A DNA stretch of 64,000 nucleotides from JABMPX01 sp964649795 (GTDB taxonomy: Bacteria > Patescibacteriota > Minisyncoccia > Portnoybacterales > UBA2143), in contig CAZYQY010000001.1 in NCBI GenBank assembly GCA_964649795.1, forward strand, positions 3,181-67,180, in the 5' to 3' direction. Made by a program: the position numbers and the translations under genes. Positions 30,865 through 38,868 of this stretch are shown one piece after another; position 1 is the stretch's first letter, and each line of letters begins with the position of its first letter. Under the pieces are notes generated by a model. It searched no databases. It had not been told where the DNA came from and saw nothing but the letters and a program-made list of their open reading frames with translations.

Positions 30865-31713
30865 ATGCCAAAAAAGAAGCCTCAAAAAAAAGGAAAATAC
30901 GACAAGCGTAATATCCTTAATGATTTAACGGGCAAAGAGTGGTTATTATTAACTAAGAGTATTTGGATAAGTGAGAAATGTGCTGATGATAAATTTGCGT
31001 TTCAACACCCTGCCCCTTTTTTAATCAATGACATAAAAAAATTGGTTAGATTTTTTACCAAAGAAAATATGACAGTTCTTGATCCATTTTGTGGTTCAGG
31101 AACAACTCTTGTTGCTAGTGCTCAAGAAAATAGAAAAGGCATTGGTATAGATTTAAGTAGAAAATATTGCCAGATGAGCCGAAAGCGTTTGCAGGATATA
31201 AAGCTTAAAAAAAATCAACAGATAATTTGTGGCGATTCCCTTAAAAAAATATCTCAAATTAAAGGCAAAATTGATTATTGTGTAACCTCGCCACCATATC
31301 ATAATATTTTAAGGCATAATGGTGGTGGACTAAGAGATACGAAAGATAAAGATGTACGTAATGGCGCGCGGTTTGGCGTTGAATATTATTCAAATAATAA
31401 ACTGGATTTAGGGAATCAAGTGGAGTACAAAGATTTTTTATCTTTGTTGAAATTGGCTATGGCGGAGGTTTATAAAAAATTAAGAGAAAAAAAACATTGT
31501 TCAATTATTATTAGCGACTTTACGGTAAATAAAAAAGAAACAAATGCGAGCGGTGATGTTATAAGACTTATGCAAGATATAGGATTTGGTTTTGATGGCT
31601 CGGTTGTACTAGTTCAAGATAATAAACCACTCTATCCTTTTGGCTATCCTTATGCTTATAAAATGAATCATCATCATCAATATATTTTGAATTTTAGGAA
31701 GAACGAGAGTTAA
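30865..31713 (+). CDS. Site-specific DNA methyltransferase (N4/N6 type)
   Basis: A 282-residue methyltransferase with motif I LDPFCGSGTTLVASAQENRK (about 72-91), a following acidic GIGIDLS, and motif IV VTSPPYHN (about 141-148). The SPPY form is common in N4-cytosine enzymes. The N-terminal segment with KSIWISEKCADDKFAFQHPA before motif I is usual for beta-class-like architectures. It lies 4 nt after the large methyltransferase, so both are co-translated. Two different methyltransferases together suggest an asymmetric recognition site or two strand-specific modifications (inference). Confidence 0.85.
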   Translation: MPKKKPQKKGKYDKRNILNDLTGKEWLLLTKSIWISEKCADDKFAFQHPAPFLINDIKKLVRFFTKENMTVLDPFCGSGTTLVASAQENRKGIGIDLSRKYCQMSRKRLQDIKLKKNQQIICGDSLKKISQIKGKIDYCVTSPPYHNILRHNGGGLRDTKDKDVRNGARFGVEYYSNNKLDLGNQVEYKDFLSLLKLAMAEVYKKLREKKHCSIIISDFTVNKKETNASGDVIRLMQDIGFGFDGSVVLVQDNKPLYPFGYPYAYKMNHHHQYILNFRKNES

Positions 31714-31872
31714 AAGTAAATTTTTGGATTTTAATAAGCAAAAACAGAATACGAGGATAATTAAAGATGAGATCGATGGGTAAAAAGAAAAAGGAAAGCA
31801 GGAAAAAGGGGAAAAGGCGTCAGAAGCCGTTTTAAAAATAAATAAAAGATTTGGAAGAAGTGGGGTTAATCC

Positions 31873-31943
31873 AGAGGCGTCGTCCTTAAAATGACGTCCT
31901 TTCGCCTTTGGCTCAAGAACATCATTTTGAAGGACAAGCCTCT
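31873..31943. repeat. Inverted-repeat element, copy C
   Basis: The arms 31873-31896 and 31920-31943 match copy A in inverted orientation, while the loop is different. Arms conserved and loops variable suggests selection on or mobility through the arms. Confidence 0.75.
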
Positions 31944-31960
31944 TTAACTTTCTCAGAAAG

Positions 31961-31983
31961 CATCATTTTGAAGAACTGTCCTT
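31961..31983. repeat. Inverted-repeat element, half copy E
   Basis: CATCATTTTGAAGAACTGTC and following CTT match the right arm of copy D. Only one arm is present, immediately downstream of copy C. Confidence 0.5.
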
Positions 31984-32000
31984 AGAAAATATCGCTAGTA

Positions 32001-32016
32001 AGGCGGTTTTTTGATT
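32001..32016 (+). repeat. 16-bp direct repeat, right copy
   Basis: Exact copy of the AGGCGGTTTTTTGATT found at 27839-27854, marking the right side of the methyltransferase island. Confidence 0.6.
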
Positions 32017-32021
32017 AGTTA

Positions 32022-32050
32022 TTGACATATATATTCTTTTATGGTATATT
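32022..32050 (+). promoter_or_regulatory. Putative promoter (TTGACA-17-TATATT)
   Basis: Consensus -35 TTGACA (32022-32027), 17-nt spacer and -10 TATATT (32045-32050). The leader contains a TTAGTTCTTT/AAAGAA hairpin (32063-32078) like the one upstream of 4752, and a purine-rich GAGGT precedes the ATG. Confidence 0.6.
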
Positions 32051-32130
32051 TGTTTTAATTAGTTCTTTAAGTAAAGAAGGAAGTTTGGATAGATGACATT
32101 AACCAGAAACTTAAATAAGAGGTATTAGCT

Positions 32131-32724
32131 ATGAAAAAGAGTTTTTTTGGCTTGTTGGTGGTTTTTCTTTTCAGTTTTGGCATTTGTCAAGCTGGAGAAT
32201 TTAAGGTAACTCCACCGTGGAATGAAAGAGACGATTCTGATAGTTCTTGGATTCCAAAAGAGGCGAAAATTCTAACCGAATCTGAAGCATCTTTATTGAG
32301 ATTTTCGGTAATTCAAATAAAGGGAGATTTAGTAGAATTTTCTATTCCCGCTTTTCCTATTTTTACCAGGAAACCAGCAGAAAATTTTGTCTGGCACGTT
32401 TCGGAAGCAAGCTATATGAAATTTTTATCAACTCCGAAATATTCAAAAGAAGGGTGGGCGCCACCACGAGATTTAAAAGTTGATGTTTATAATAATGGCA
32501 AGGCAGAAGGTGGATATGTGCAAGGAGGATTTAATCTGCCTGAACATGGTATATATTGGGTACGAATAGGCGTGCCATGTGATGGACCATGCTCTATTAT
32601 TAGCGAGGTAGATTCTTTTGTGAGGGGTAGAGGCAATAGAAATTATCTTGGATACGAATTTGTCGTAAATGCAGACAATATGAAATGGCAACACATTCCG
32701 TTATCATATCCTAAATTTCCATAA
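32131..32724 (+). CDS. Secreted hypothetical protein (197 aa)
   Basis: A classic signal peptide (MKKSFFGLLVVFLFSFGICQA, cleavage after AxA-like QAG) is followed by a Trp/Tyr/Pro-rich, probably beta-rich exported domain with one Cys pair (VPCDGPCSI). No family recognised. It is a single-gene unit with a consensus promoter and a strong terminator, next to the methyltransferase island, so it may be an accessory gene. It has a longer structured leader than the housekeeping genes. Confidence 0.7.
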   Translation: MKKSFFGLLVVFLFSFGICQAGEFKVTPPWNERDDSDSSWIPKEAKILTESEASLLRFSVIQIKGDLVEFSIPAFPIFTRKPAENFVWHVSEASYMKFLSTPKYSKEGWAPPRDLKVDVYNNGKAEGGYVQGGFNLPEHGIYWVRIGVPCDGPCSIISEVDSFVRGRGNRNYLGYEFVVNADNMKWQHIPLSYPKFP

Positions 32725-32739
32725 AAAGGGAGCAAACTG

Positions 32740-32769
32740 AAGGGCTTGACTTGCATCAAGCCCTTTTTT
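32740..32769 (+). terminator. Rho-independent terminator
   Basis: AAGGGCTTGA (32740-32749) pairs with TCAAGCCCTT (32756-32765), followed by T. Its 3' arm overlaps the proposed mscS -35. Confidence 0.85.
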
Positions 32770-32779
32770 AATATATAAT
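32751..32779 (+). promoter_or_regulatory. Putative mscS promoter, near-leaderless
   Basis: -35 TTGCAT (32751-32756), 17-nt spacer, -10 TATAAT (32774-32779); ATG begins 8 nt later at 32788. Confidence 0.5.
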
Positions 32780-32787
32780 ACAAATCT

Positions 32788-33642
32788 ATGCAAGAATTTT
32801 TCCAAAACTTTATAACGAATTTGACTCCTTGGGTTTTTGTTCATGGGATGAAAATTATTGTTATTCTTGTCGGCGCTTATATTATTCGCTATTTTGCAGG
32901 AGCAATAATTGATAAAATTATCAGAAAAGCAATTGTTTCTAAAGGATTTTTAACTCCTGAAGCAGAAAAGAAAAGAGAAGATACTTTAATAAGCATTTTT
33001 GAAGGCACTGTAAAAGTTATTGTCTGGGCAGCAGCAATTCTGATGATTATTGCAGAATTAGGAGTCAATATTGGGCCTTTGCTTGCTGGAGCAGGAATAT
33101 TTGGTTTGGCAATCGGTTTTGGCGCTCAATATATTATCCGTGATTTTTTTACTGGCCTTTTTATTATCTTAGAGAATCAATATAGAGTAGGCGATGTAGT
33201 CAAAATTGGAGATATAGCAGGAACAGTAGAAAGTATCAATTTAAGAATGACTGTTTTAAGAGATGTTGATGGAACAGTCCATCATGTTCCTAATGGGGAA
33301 ATAAAGATTGCCTCTAATTTATCTAAAGAATTTGCTAGGGTTAATATGAAGATAGGCATTGCTTATAATACTGACATAGAAGAAGCAATTAAAGTAGTTA
33401 ATCAAGTTGGGAAAGAAATGTCTAAAGATTCAGAATGGAAAGACAAAATTATTAAAGCGCCTGAATTTGTCCGAGTTGATGATCTTGCTGATTCAGCTAT
33501 GGTTATTAAGATATCAGGAGAGGTTAAACCATTAGAACAATGGTCAGTGCTTGGCGAATTAAAGAAAAGAATAAAGGTTGCTTTTGACAAACAAGGCATT
33601 GAAATCCCATTCCCTCAAATAGTTGTCCATCAGGGGAAATAA
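32788..33642 (+). CDS. mscS: MscS-family mechanosensitive channel
   Basis: A 284-residue small-conductance mechanosensitive channel. Three hydrophobic segments (about 14-35, 68-90, 95-120) end in the pore-lining helix and the family core GLAIGFGAQYIIRDFFTGLFI, followed by ENQYRVGDVVKIGDIAGTVESI and RDVDGTVHHVPNGEI of the beta domain, then the alpha-beta vestibule domain. It releases solutes during hypo-osmotic shock. Length is like E. coli MscS (286). It is a single gene between terminator 32740-32769 and the str operon promoter. Confidence 0.95.
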   Translation: MQEFFQNFITNLTPWVFVHGMKIIVILVGAYIIRYFAGAIIDKIIRKAIVSKGFLTPEAEKKREDTLISIFEGTVKVIVWAAAILMIIAELGVNIGPLLAGAGIFGLAIGFGAQYIIRDFFTGLFIILENQYRVGDVVKIGDIAGTVESINLRMTVLRDVDGTVHHVPNGEIKIASNLSKEFARVNMKIGIAYNTDIEEAIKVVNQVGKEMSKDSEWKDKIIKAPEFVRVDDLADSAMVIKISGEVKPLEQWSVLGELKKRIKVAFDKQGIEIPFPQIVVHQGK

Positions 33643-33651
33643 TATTTGTGT

Positions 33652-33680
33652 TTGACACCATGATATTAATCTGCTATTTT
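33652..33680 (+). promoter_or_regulatory. Putative str operon promoter (TTGACA-17-TATTTT)
   Basis: -35 TTGACA (33652-33657), 17-nt spacer, -10 TATTTT (33675-33680), start near 33687, about 15 nt before the rpsL ATG. It probably drives the long ribosomal-protein transcript. Confidence 0.6.
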
Positions 33681-33701
33681 AAATAAGTAGATTATTTTTT
33701 T

Positions 33702-34187
33702 ATGCCGACTATTCATCAATTAGTTAAAAGACCAAGAAAAATTTCAAAGAAGAAACCAAAAACGCCAGCTCTTGGCAAGAGTTTTAATTTGCTTAAAAAC
33801 AAACCAAGCAAAACACACTCGCCTTTTAAGCGCGGCGTTTGCCTGAAAGTCCATACAGTTACTCCTAAAAAACCAAATTCAGCTTTGCGCAAAGTTGCCA
33901 GAGTCAGACTTACTAATGGTATGGAAGTAACTGCCTATATTCCTGGAGAAGGGCACAATTTGCAAGAGCATTCAGTTATTTTAATTCGAGGCGGACGGGT
34001 TAAAGATTTGCCTGGAGTTCGTTATCATGTAGTAAGGGGAGTTTTAGATACAGAAGGAGTAGAAGGCAGGAAACAAAAAAGGAGCCGTTACGGAACTAAA
34101 AAACAAGGAGCTACAAAAAAAGCAGAAACAAGTAAAGAAGCAGCGGACATAGCTGAACCAGAAACCGAAAATAAAGAACAGTCCTAA
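33702..34187 (+). CDS. rpsL: 30S ribosomal protein S12
   Basis: A 161-residue uS12 with MPTIHQLVKRPRK, FKRGVCLKVHTVTPKKPNSALRKVARVRL, EGHNLQEHSVILIRGGRVKDLPGVRYH and the C-terminal RSRYGTKKQ. It lies in the decoding centre. The C-terminal tail (about 30 extra residues, Lys/Glu-rich) exceeds the usual 124-140 and its last codons and stop fall in repeat copy D. First gene of the str cluster. Confidence 0.97.
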   Translation: MPTIHQLVKRPRKISKKKPKTPALGKSFNLLKNKPSKTHSPFKRGVCLKVHTVTPKKPNSALRKVARVRLTNGMEVTAYIPGEGHNLQEHSVILIRGGRVKDLPGVRYHVVRGVLDTEGVEGRKQKRSRYGTKKQGATKKAETSKEAADIAEPETENKEQS

Positions 34188-34232
34188 AAATGACGCCCTT
34201 GTGCTCAAGGGACATCATTTTAAGAACTGTCC
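34177..34232. repeat. Inverted-repeat element, copy D, between rpsL and rpsG
   Basis: The arms about 34177-34196 and 34213-34232 are inverted (AAAATGACG/CATCATTTT core), with an inner CCCTTG-TGCT-CAAGGG hairpin. The rpsL stop codon lies inside. In the mRNA it would form a hairpin between two ribosomal genes. Confidence 0.65.
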
Positions 34233-34241
34233 TTTAAATCT

Positions 34242-34712
34242 ATGCGTAGAAAAAGAAAAATAAAAAGAACAATTATCCCAGATCCTCAATACAATAGCAC
34301 TTTAGTTGCTAAATTTATTAATTATTTGTTAAAGGATGGCAAGAAATCAACAGCTCAAAAAGTATTTTATGATGCCTTGGGGATAATAAAGAAATCTCTA
34401 AAAGGGAAAGAACCCTTAGATGTTTTTGACGAGGCAATTAAAAACGTTTCTCCTTTTGTGGAAGTAAAATCACGGAGAATTGGCGGTGCTCATTATCAGA
34501 TTCCTCGCGAAGTTCGCGGGGAAAGAAAGACCACTTTAGCTATACGCTGGATTATTCAGATTGCTCGGGATAAAAAAGGCAAGCCAATGGCGCAAAAACT
34601 TGCTGAAGAATTACTAGATGCTTCTAAAAATACTGGAGCATCAATTAAGAAGAAAGAAGATATGCATCGGATGGCTGAAGCTAACAAGGCCTTTGCTCAC
34701 TTTTCCTGGTAA
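34242..34712 (+). CDS. rpsG: 30S ribosomal protein S7
   Basis: A 156-residue uS7 with the N-terminal MRRKRKIKRTIIPDPQYNS, KFINYLLKDGKKSTAQK, VEVKSRRIGGAHYQIPREVR and KKEDMHRMAEANKAFAHF. It nucleates assembly of the 30S head and lines the E site. Normal length. It is 5 nt upstream of fusA. Confidence 0.97.
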   Translation: MRRKRKIKRTIIPDPQYNSTLVAKFINYLLKDGKKSTAQKVFYDALGIIKKSLKGKEPLDVFDEAIKNVSPFVEVKSRRIGGAHYQIPREVRGERKTTLAIRWIIQIARDKKGKPMAQKLAEELLDASKNTGASIKKKEDMHRMAEANKAFAHFSW

Positions 34713-34717
34713 TAATT

Positions 34718-36841
34718 ATGCGTGAATATCCTATTGAAAAAACAAGAGATATTGGCATTATTGCTCATATAGATGCTGGAAAAACAACCGTAACTGAAAG
34801 GGTTCTTTTTTATACTGGAATTTCTCATAAAATTGGCGAAGTTCACGAAGGTGAAGCTATTATGGATTGGATGGAACAGGAAAGAGAGCGAGGTATTACC
34901 ATAACTTCAGCAGCAACAACTTGTTTCTGGACTCCACGAGGATATTTTTCACAAGAAAATAGTAAAGAAAATGAATATAGGATTAATATAATTGATACGC
35001 CTGGACATATTGATTTTACTGTTGAGGTTCAGCGCTCTCTAAGAGTTTTAGATGGAGCAGTTGTTGTTTTTGACGGAGTGGCTGGAGTAGAACCACAGTC
35101 AGAAACAGTCTGGCACCAAGCAGACAAGTTTAAAGTTCCTCGCATTTGCCTTATTAATAAATTGGACAGGACAGGAGCTAATTTCGAAATGAGCTTAAGG
35201 TCGATTTGGGAAAGATTAACTCCAAAGGCAATAGCTATGCAAATTCCCATTGGCTTAGAAGAAAAACACGAAGGAGTGGTTGATTTAATTAAAATGAAAG
35301 CATATAAATTTACTGGAGATTATGGCAAAGATATAGTTGAAGAAGAAATTCCAGAAGAATTAAAAGACCAAAGCAAGGATTATCATGACAAATTAGTGGA
35401 AAAAATTGTTGAACAGGATGAAAAATTAACAGAGGCATATTTAAATGACAAAGAAATTAAACAAGAAGACCTAAGACGAGTTTTGCGCAAGGCAGTTATT
35501 AATTATGATTTAGTACCTGTTTTTTGCGGCTCTGCTTTAAAGAATAAAGGTATTCAGCTTTTACTTGATGCTGTTGTTGATTATCTGCCATCTCCAAGCG
35601 ATATACCTCCTGTACAAGGTTTTGACCCTAAAGACGAAACAAAAAAAATAATCAAAGAAAGTAAAGACGATCAGTCTTTTTCAGCATTAGTTTTCAAAGT
35701 AGCTACTGATCCTTTTGTTGGCCAACTAGCATATTTAAGGATATACTCTGGTATTTTGGCAAGCGGTTCTTATGTTTTGAACTCAAACACTGGAGATAAA
35801 GAAAGAGTTGGCCGAATTTTAAGAATGCATTCTAATAAGCGAGAAGAAGTTAAAGAAATCTACGCTGGGGATATTGCTGCTGTAGTTGGTTTAAAAGATA
35901 CGACTACTGGCGATACTTTGGCTGATCCAAACCATCCAGTAATATTAGAAAAAATAACTTTTCCTGAACCAGTTATTTCTATTGCTATTGAGCCGAAAAC
36001 AAAAGCTGACCAGGAAAAAATGGCCTTGGCTTTGAAACGATTGGCTGAAGAAGATCCTACATTTAAAATTAAAGGCGATTTGGAAACCGGACAGACAATT
36101 ATTTCCGGAATGGGAGAGTTGCATTTAGAAGTTCTTGTTGATCGAATGTTAAGAGAGTTTAAAGTAGAGGCAAACATTGGTCAGCCTCAAGTGGCTTACA
36201 AAGAAACAATTAAAGGTACATCAGAAGCTGAAGGGAAATACATAAGGCAAAGTGGCGGTCGCGGCCAATACGGCCATGTCTGGTTGCGAATTGAAGCGCA
36301 AGAACAGGGCAAGGGCTTTGAATTTATTGATGCGATTAAAGGAGGAATTATACCTCAAGAATATATTCCAGCTGTGGAAAAAGGAATTAAAGAGGCAATG
36401 AGTAAAGGAATTTTAGCTGGCTATCCAGTGGTTGATATAAAGACAACTCTTTATGACGGTTCTTTCCATGATGTAGATTCCTCTGAATCAGCTTTTAAGA
36501 TCGCTGGTTCAATTGCCTTGCAGAAAGCATTTAAAGAAGCTAATCCAATTCTCTTAGAACCAATTATGAAACTACAAGTGATTACTCCGGAACAATTTAT
36601 GGGTGATGTTATTGGCGATATCAGCTCAAAAAGAGGCAAAATTGAGGAAATGGAAGACAGAGGAGAAGAAATGAACAAGGTTAAGGTTATTAATGCCAAG
36701 GTGCCTTTGTCTGGCATGTTTGGCTATGCAACGCAGTTGCGATCAATAACTCAAGGACGAGCTAATTTTACCATGGAATTTGACCATTATACTGAAGTGC
36801 CAAAAAATGTGGCAGAGGAGATTATAGGAGAGAAAAAATAA
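34718..36841 (+). CDS. fusA: Translation elongation factor G
   Basis: A 707-residue translocase GTPase. G1 IAHIDAGKTTVTERV, switch II region IDTPGHIDFTVEVQRSLR and G4 NKLDRTGA are intact. Domains II-V follow, with SGMGELHLEVLVDR and the QSGGRGQYGHVWLRIEP-like stretch of domain IV. It drives tRNA-mRNA translocation and, with RRF, ribosome recycling. Standard place in the str cluster. Confidence 0.97.
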   Translation: MREYPIEKTRDIGIIAHIDAGKTTVTERVLFYTGISHKIGEVHEGEAIMDWMEQERERGITITSAATTCFWTPRGYFSQENSKENEYRINIIDTPGHIDFTVEVQRSLRVLDGAVVVFDGVAGVEPQSETVWHQADKFKVPRICLINKLDRTGANFEMSLRSIWERLTPKAIAMQIPIGLEEKHEGVVDLIKMKAYKFTGDYGKDIVEEEIPEELKDQSKDYHDKLVEKIVEQDEKLTEAYLNDKEIKQEDLRRVLRKAVINYDLVPVFCGSALKNKGIQLLLDAVVDYLPSPSDIPPVQGFDPKDETKKIIKESKDDQSFSALVFKVATDPFVGQLAYLRIYSGILASGSYVLNSNTGDKERVGRILRMHSNKREEVKEIYAGDIAAVVGLKDTTTGDTLADPNHPVILEKITFPEPVISIAIEPKTKADQEKMALALKRLAEEDPTFKIKGDLETGQTIISGMGELHLEVLVDRMLREFKVEANIGQPQVAYKETIKGTSEAEGKYIRQSGGRGQYGHVWLRIEAQEQGKGFEFIDAIKGGIIPQEYIPAVEKGIKEAMSKGILAGYPVVDIKTTLYDGSFHDVDSSESAFKIAGSIALQKAFKEANPILLEPIMKLQVITPEQFMGDVIGDISSKRGKIEEMEDRGEEMNKVKVINAKVPLSGMFGYATQLRSITQGRANFTMEFDHYTEVPKNVAEEIIGEKK

Positions 36842-36863
36842 AAATTAAAAATTACTTATTATT

Positions 36864-37094
36864 ATGCTGTGGAAAACTATAAAAAAAATATTGCAAAAAC
36901 AAGGCGGAAAGTGTATTATATTAGAAGAAGATCAACCGGCCTATTTAGTAATGAAAATAGATGATTATGAAAAAGGCCTAGAAAAAGATCAGGCTCCAGA
37001 AATAGACAAGGTTAATAAAGATATTAACGAATGGAAAGAAAACGAGAATCAAGAAGATAGTCAAGCCGTAAAGATAGAAGATTTACCGTTTTAG
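36864..37094 (+). CDS. Small hypothetical protein between fusA and tuf
   Basis: A 76-residue acidic protein: a helix (MLWKTIKKILQKQGGKCIIL) with a short strand-like stretch EEDQPAYLVMKIDDYEKGL, then a disordered Glu/Lys/Asn tail. The first half faintly resembles Phd/YefM antitoxin N-terminal folds (GGKxII...PAYLVM..DYE), but no toxin gene is near. Its place in the str cluster suggests co-expression with EF-G. Function unknown. Confidence 0.55.
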   Translation: MLWKTIKKILQKQGGKCIILEEDQPAYLVMKIDDYEKGLEKDQAPEIDKVNKDINEWKENENQEDSQAVKIEDLPF

Positions 37095-37249
37095 ATTAGC
37101 AAAGTATTGACTATTTGGAGGATGTCTTGTAAACTTTACATAAAGTTAATTTTCCGTTTTATAAAAATAATTTAATATAAGTGAATAGAGAATATTAACT
37201 AGTGAATCTTTTATGGTTCACTGCTAATTACTCGCTGTTCATTTAATTT

Positions 37250-38449
37250 ATGGCTGAGAAATTTGAAAGAACTAAGCCTCATCTTAATATAGGTACCATT
37301 GGTCATGTTGACCATGGCAAAACAACTTTAACAGCAGCTATTTTAAAATGCTTAAAATCAGCTGGTTTTAAATCGCAGGATAAAAATGTCAGCGATATTG
37401 ATAATGCGCCAGAAGAAAAGGCGCGTGGTTTGACTATTGCAGTGGCTCATGTTGAGTATGAGACAGAAAAACGTCATTATGCTCATATTGATTGTCCAGG
37501 CCATGCTGATTATATTAAAAATATGATTACTGGCGCCGCTCAAATGGATGGAGCAATTTTAGTTGTCTCTGCTTCAGACGGACCACTGCCTCAGACAAGG
37601 GAGCATATTCTTTTAGCCCGTCAAGTTGGCTTGCCAGCTTTAGTTGTCTTTTTAAACAAGGTTGATCAGGTTGATGATCCTGAATTAATTGATTTAGTTG
37701 AGCAGGAAATTAGAGAACTTTTAAGTAAATATGAATTTGAAGGAGAAAAAATTCCTATTATCCGAGGTTCTGCTTTGCAAGCAATGGAATGCGGCTGCGG
37801 CAAAGAAGATTGTCCTAAATGCGGGCCAATTTTGCAATTAATGAAAGCAGTTGACGAAAGTATTCCTGAGCCAGCCCGAGCAATTGATGAGCCTTTTTTA
37901 ATGCCGATTGAAGATGTTTTTTCCATAGAAGGCAGAGGAACTGTTGCTACAGGAAGAATTGAAAGGGGCAAGATTAAGCTTAATGACGAAGTTGAAATTG
38001 TTGGAATCAAAGATACTCAAAAAACAGTAGTTACTGGGATTGAAATGTTTAACAAATCACTTGAAGAAGGACAAGCCGGAGACAATGCTGGTATTCTTTT
38101 AAGAGGGGTTAAAAGAGAAGATGTTGAAAGGGGGCAAGTTCTAACCAAACCAGGAAGCATTACTCCTCATCAGGAATTTGAAGGCGAAGTGTATATTTTA
38201 AGCAAAGAAGAAGGCGGACGACATACTCCTTTCTTCAGCGGATACAAGCCCCAATTTTTCATTAGAACAAGCGATGTTACCGGTGATGTTAATTTGCCAG
38301 AAGGGACTGAAATGGTTATGCCAGGAGATACAGTTAATTTGAAAATTAAATTAGTAGCACCGGTTGCTTTAGAGAATAAACAAAGATTTGCTCTTAGAGA
38401 AGGGGGCAAAACAGTTGGCGCTGGCGTGGTAACTAAGATAATAAAATAA
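37250..38449 (+). CDS. tuf: Translation elongation factor Tu with a Cys-rich insertion
   Basis: A 399-residue GTPase that delivers aminoacyl-tRNA to the ribosome. G1 GHVDHGKTTLTAAI, G3 DCPGHADYIKNM and G4 NKVD are present; domains II and III follow (GRGTVATGRIERG; SGYKPQFFIRTSDVTG). Near residue 180, after GSALQAM, it contains ECGCGKEDCPKCGP with four Cys, absent from standard EF-Tu and possibly metal-binding. The 155-nt region upstream has a TTGACT-17-TAAACT promoter-like pair (from 37113) and a small hairpin (37201-37206/37217-37222). Confidence 0.97.
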   Translation: MAEKFERTKPHLNIGTIGHVDHGKTTLTAAILKCLKSAGFKSQDKNVSDIDNAPEEKARGLTIAVAHVEYETEKRHYAHIDCPGHADYIKNMITGAAQMDGAILVVSASDGPLPQTREHILLARQVGLPALVVFLNKVDQVDDPELIDLVEQEIRELLSKYEFEGEKIPIIRGSALQAMECGCGKEDCPKCGPILQLMKAVDESIPEPARAIDEPFLMPIEDVFSIEGRGTVATGRIERGKIKLNDEVEIVGIKDTQKTVVTGIEMFNKSLEEGQAGDNAGILLRGVKREDVERGQVLTKPGSITPHQEFEGEVYILSKEEGGRHTPFFSGYKPQFFIRTSDVTGDVNLPEGTEMVMPGDTVNLKIKLVAPVALENKQRFALREGGKTVGAGVVTKIIK

Positions 38450-38453
38450 AGTA

Positions 38454-38786
38454 ATGGCACCTAAAAAAGAGAAAGAAGTCAAACAGAAGATTCGTATTAA
38501 AATTCAAGCATACGATCATAAGCTTATTGACCAATCAGTAAAGCAAATCGTTGAATCAGTTAGTCGCTATGGCGTTAAAATTTGCGGTCCGGTTCCCTTA
38601 CCAACAGAAATTCATAAATATACAATTAATCGTTCTAGCTTTGTGCATAAAGATTCACGTGAACAGTATGAAATGAGAGTCCATAAGCGATTAATTGATA
38701 TTATTAATCCTGGTCCCAAAATAATTGATGCTTTGATGAATTTAACATTGCCAGCTGGTGTTGATATTGAAATAAAAACAATATGA
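38454..38786 (+). CDS. rpsJ: 30S ribosomal protein S10
   Basis: A 110-residue uS10: KIRIKIQAYDHKLIDQSVKQIVE, GPVPLPTEIHKYTINRSSFVHKDSREQYEMRVHKRLIDI. It is a 30S head protein that also partners NusB in antitermination. It begins 4 nt after tuf, and a hairpin follows before rplC. Confidence 0.97.
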   Translation: MAPKKEKEVKQKIRIKIQAYDHKLIDQSVKQIVESVSRYGVKICGPVPLPTEIHKYTINRSSFVHKDSREQYEMRVHKRLIDIINPGPKIIDALMNLTLPAGVDIEIKTI

Positions 38787-38824
38787 TTATTTCTAATTAA
38801 TTATTTCGGCAATATACCTTATTA

Positions 38825-38855
38825 AATACCGGGTTTAATGCCCGGTATTTTATTA
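38825..38855 (+). terminator. Hairpin with T-rich tail between rpsJ and rplC
   Basis: AATACCGGG (38825-38833) and CCCGGTATT (38841-38849) pair perfectly, followed by TTTATT. It may partly terminate or process the transcript between S10 and L3, or act like the S10-leader regulator in another place (inference). Confidence 0.6.
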
Positions 38856-38868
38856 GCAATTAATTCCC

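Larger units (their letters stand above)
31714..32021. other. Spacer with repeats and a possible basic peptide
   Basis: This stretch holds the inverted-repeat copies C and E and the right direct repeat. It also contains a 22-codon frame (31767-31835, Lys/Arg-rich, inner start MGKKKKESRKKGKRRQKPF), which I cannot support as a gene beyond its composition. Confidence 0.4.

Noticed and set aside
26266..34232. CRISPR array from the repeated elements
   Set aside because: The repeats are irregularly spaced, inverted and variable in loop, with no regular spacers and no cas genes.
36864..37094. Toxin-antitoxin pair in the str cluster
   Set aside because: The small protein has a faint Phd-like start but no toxin gene is adjacent.
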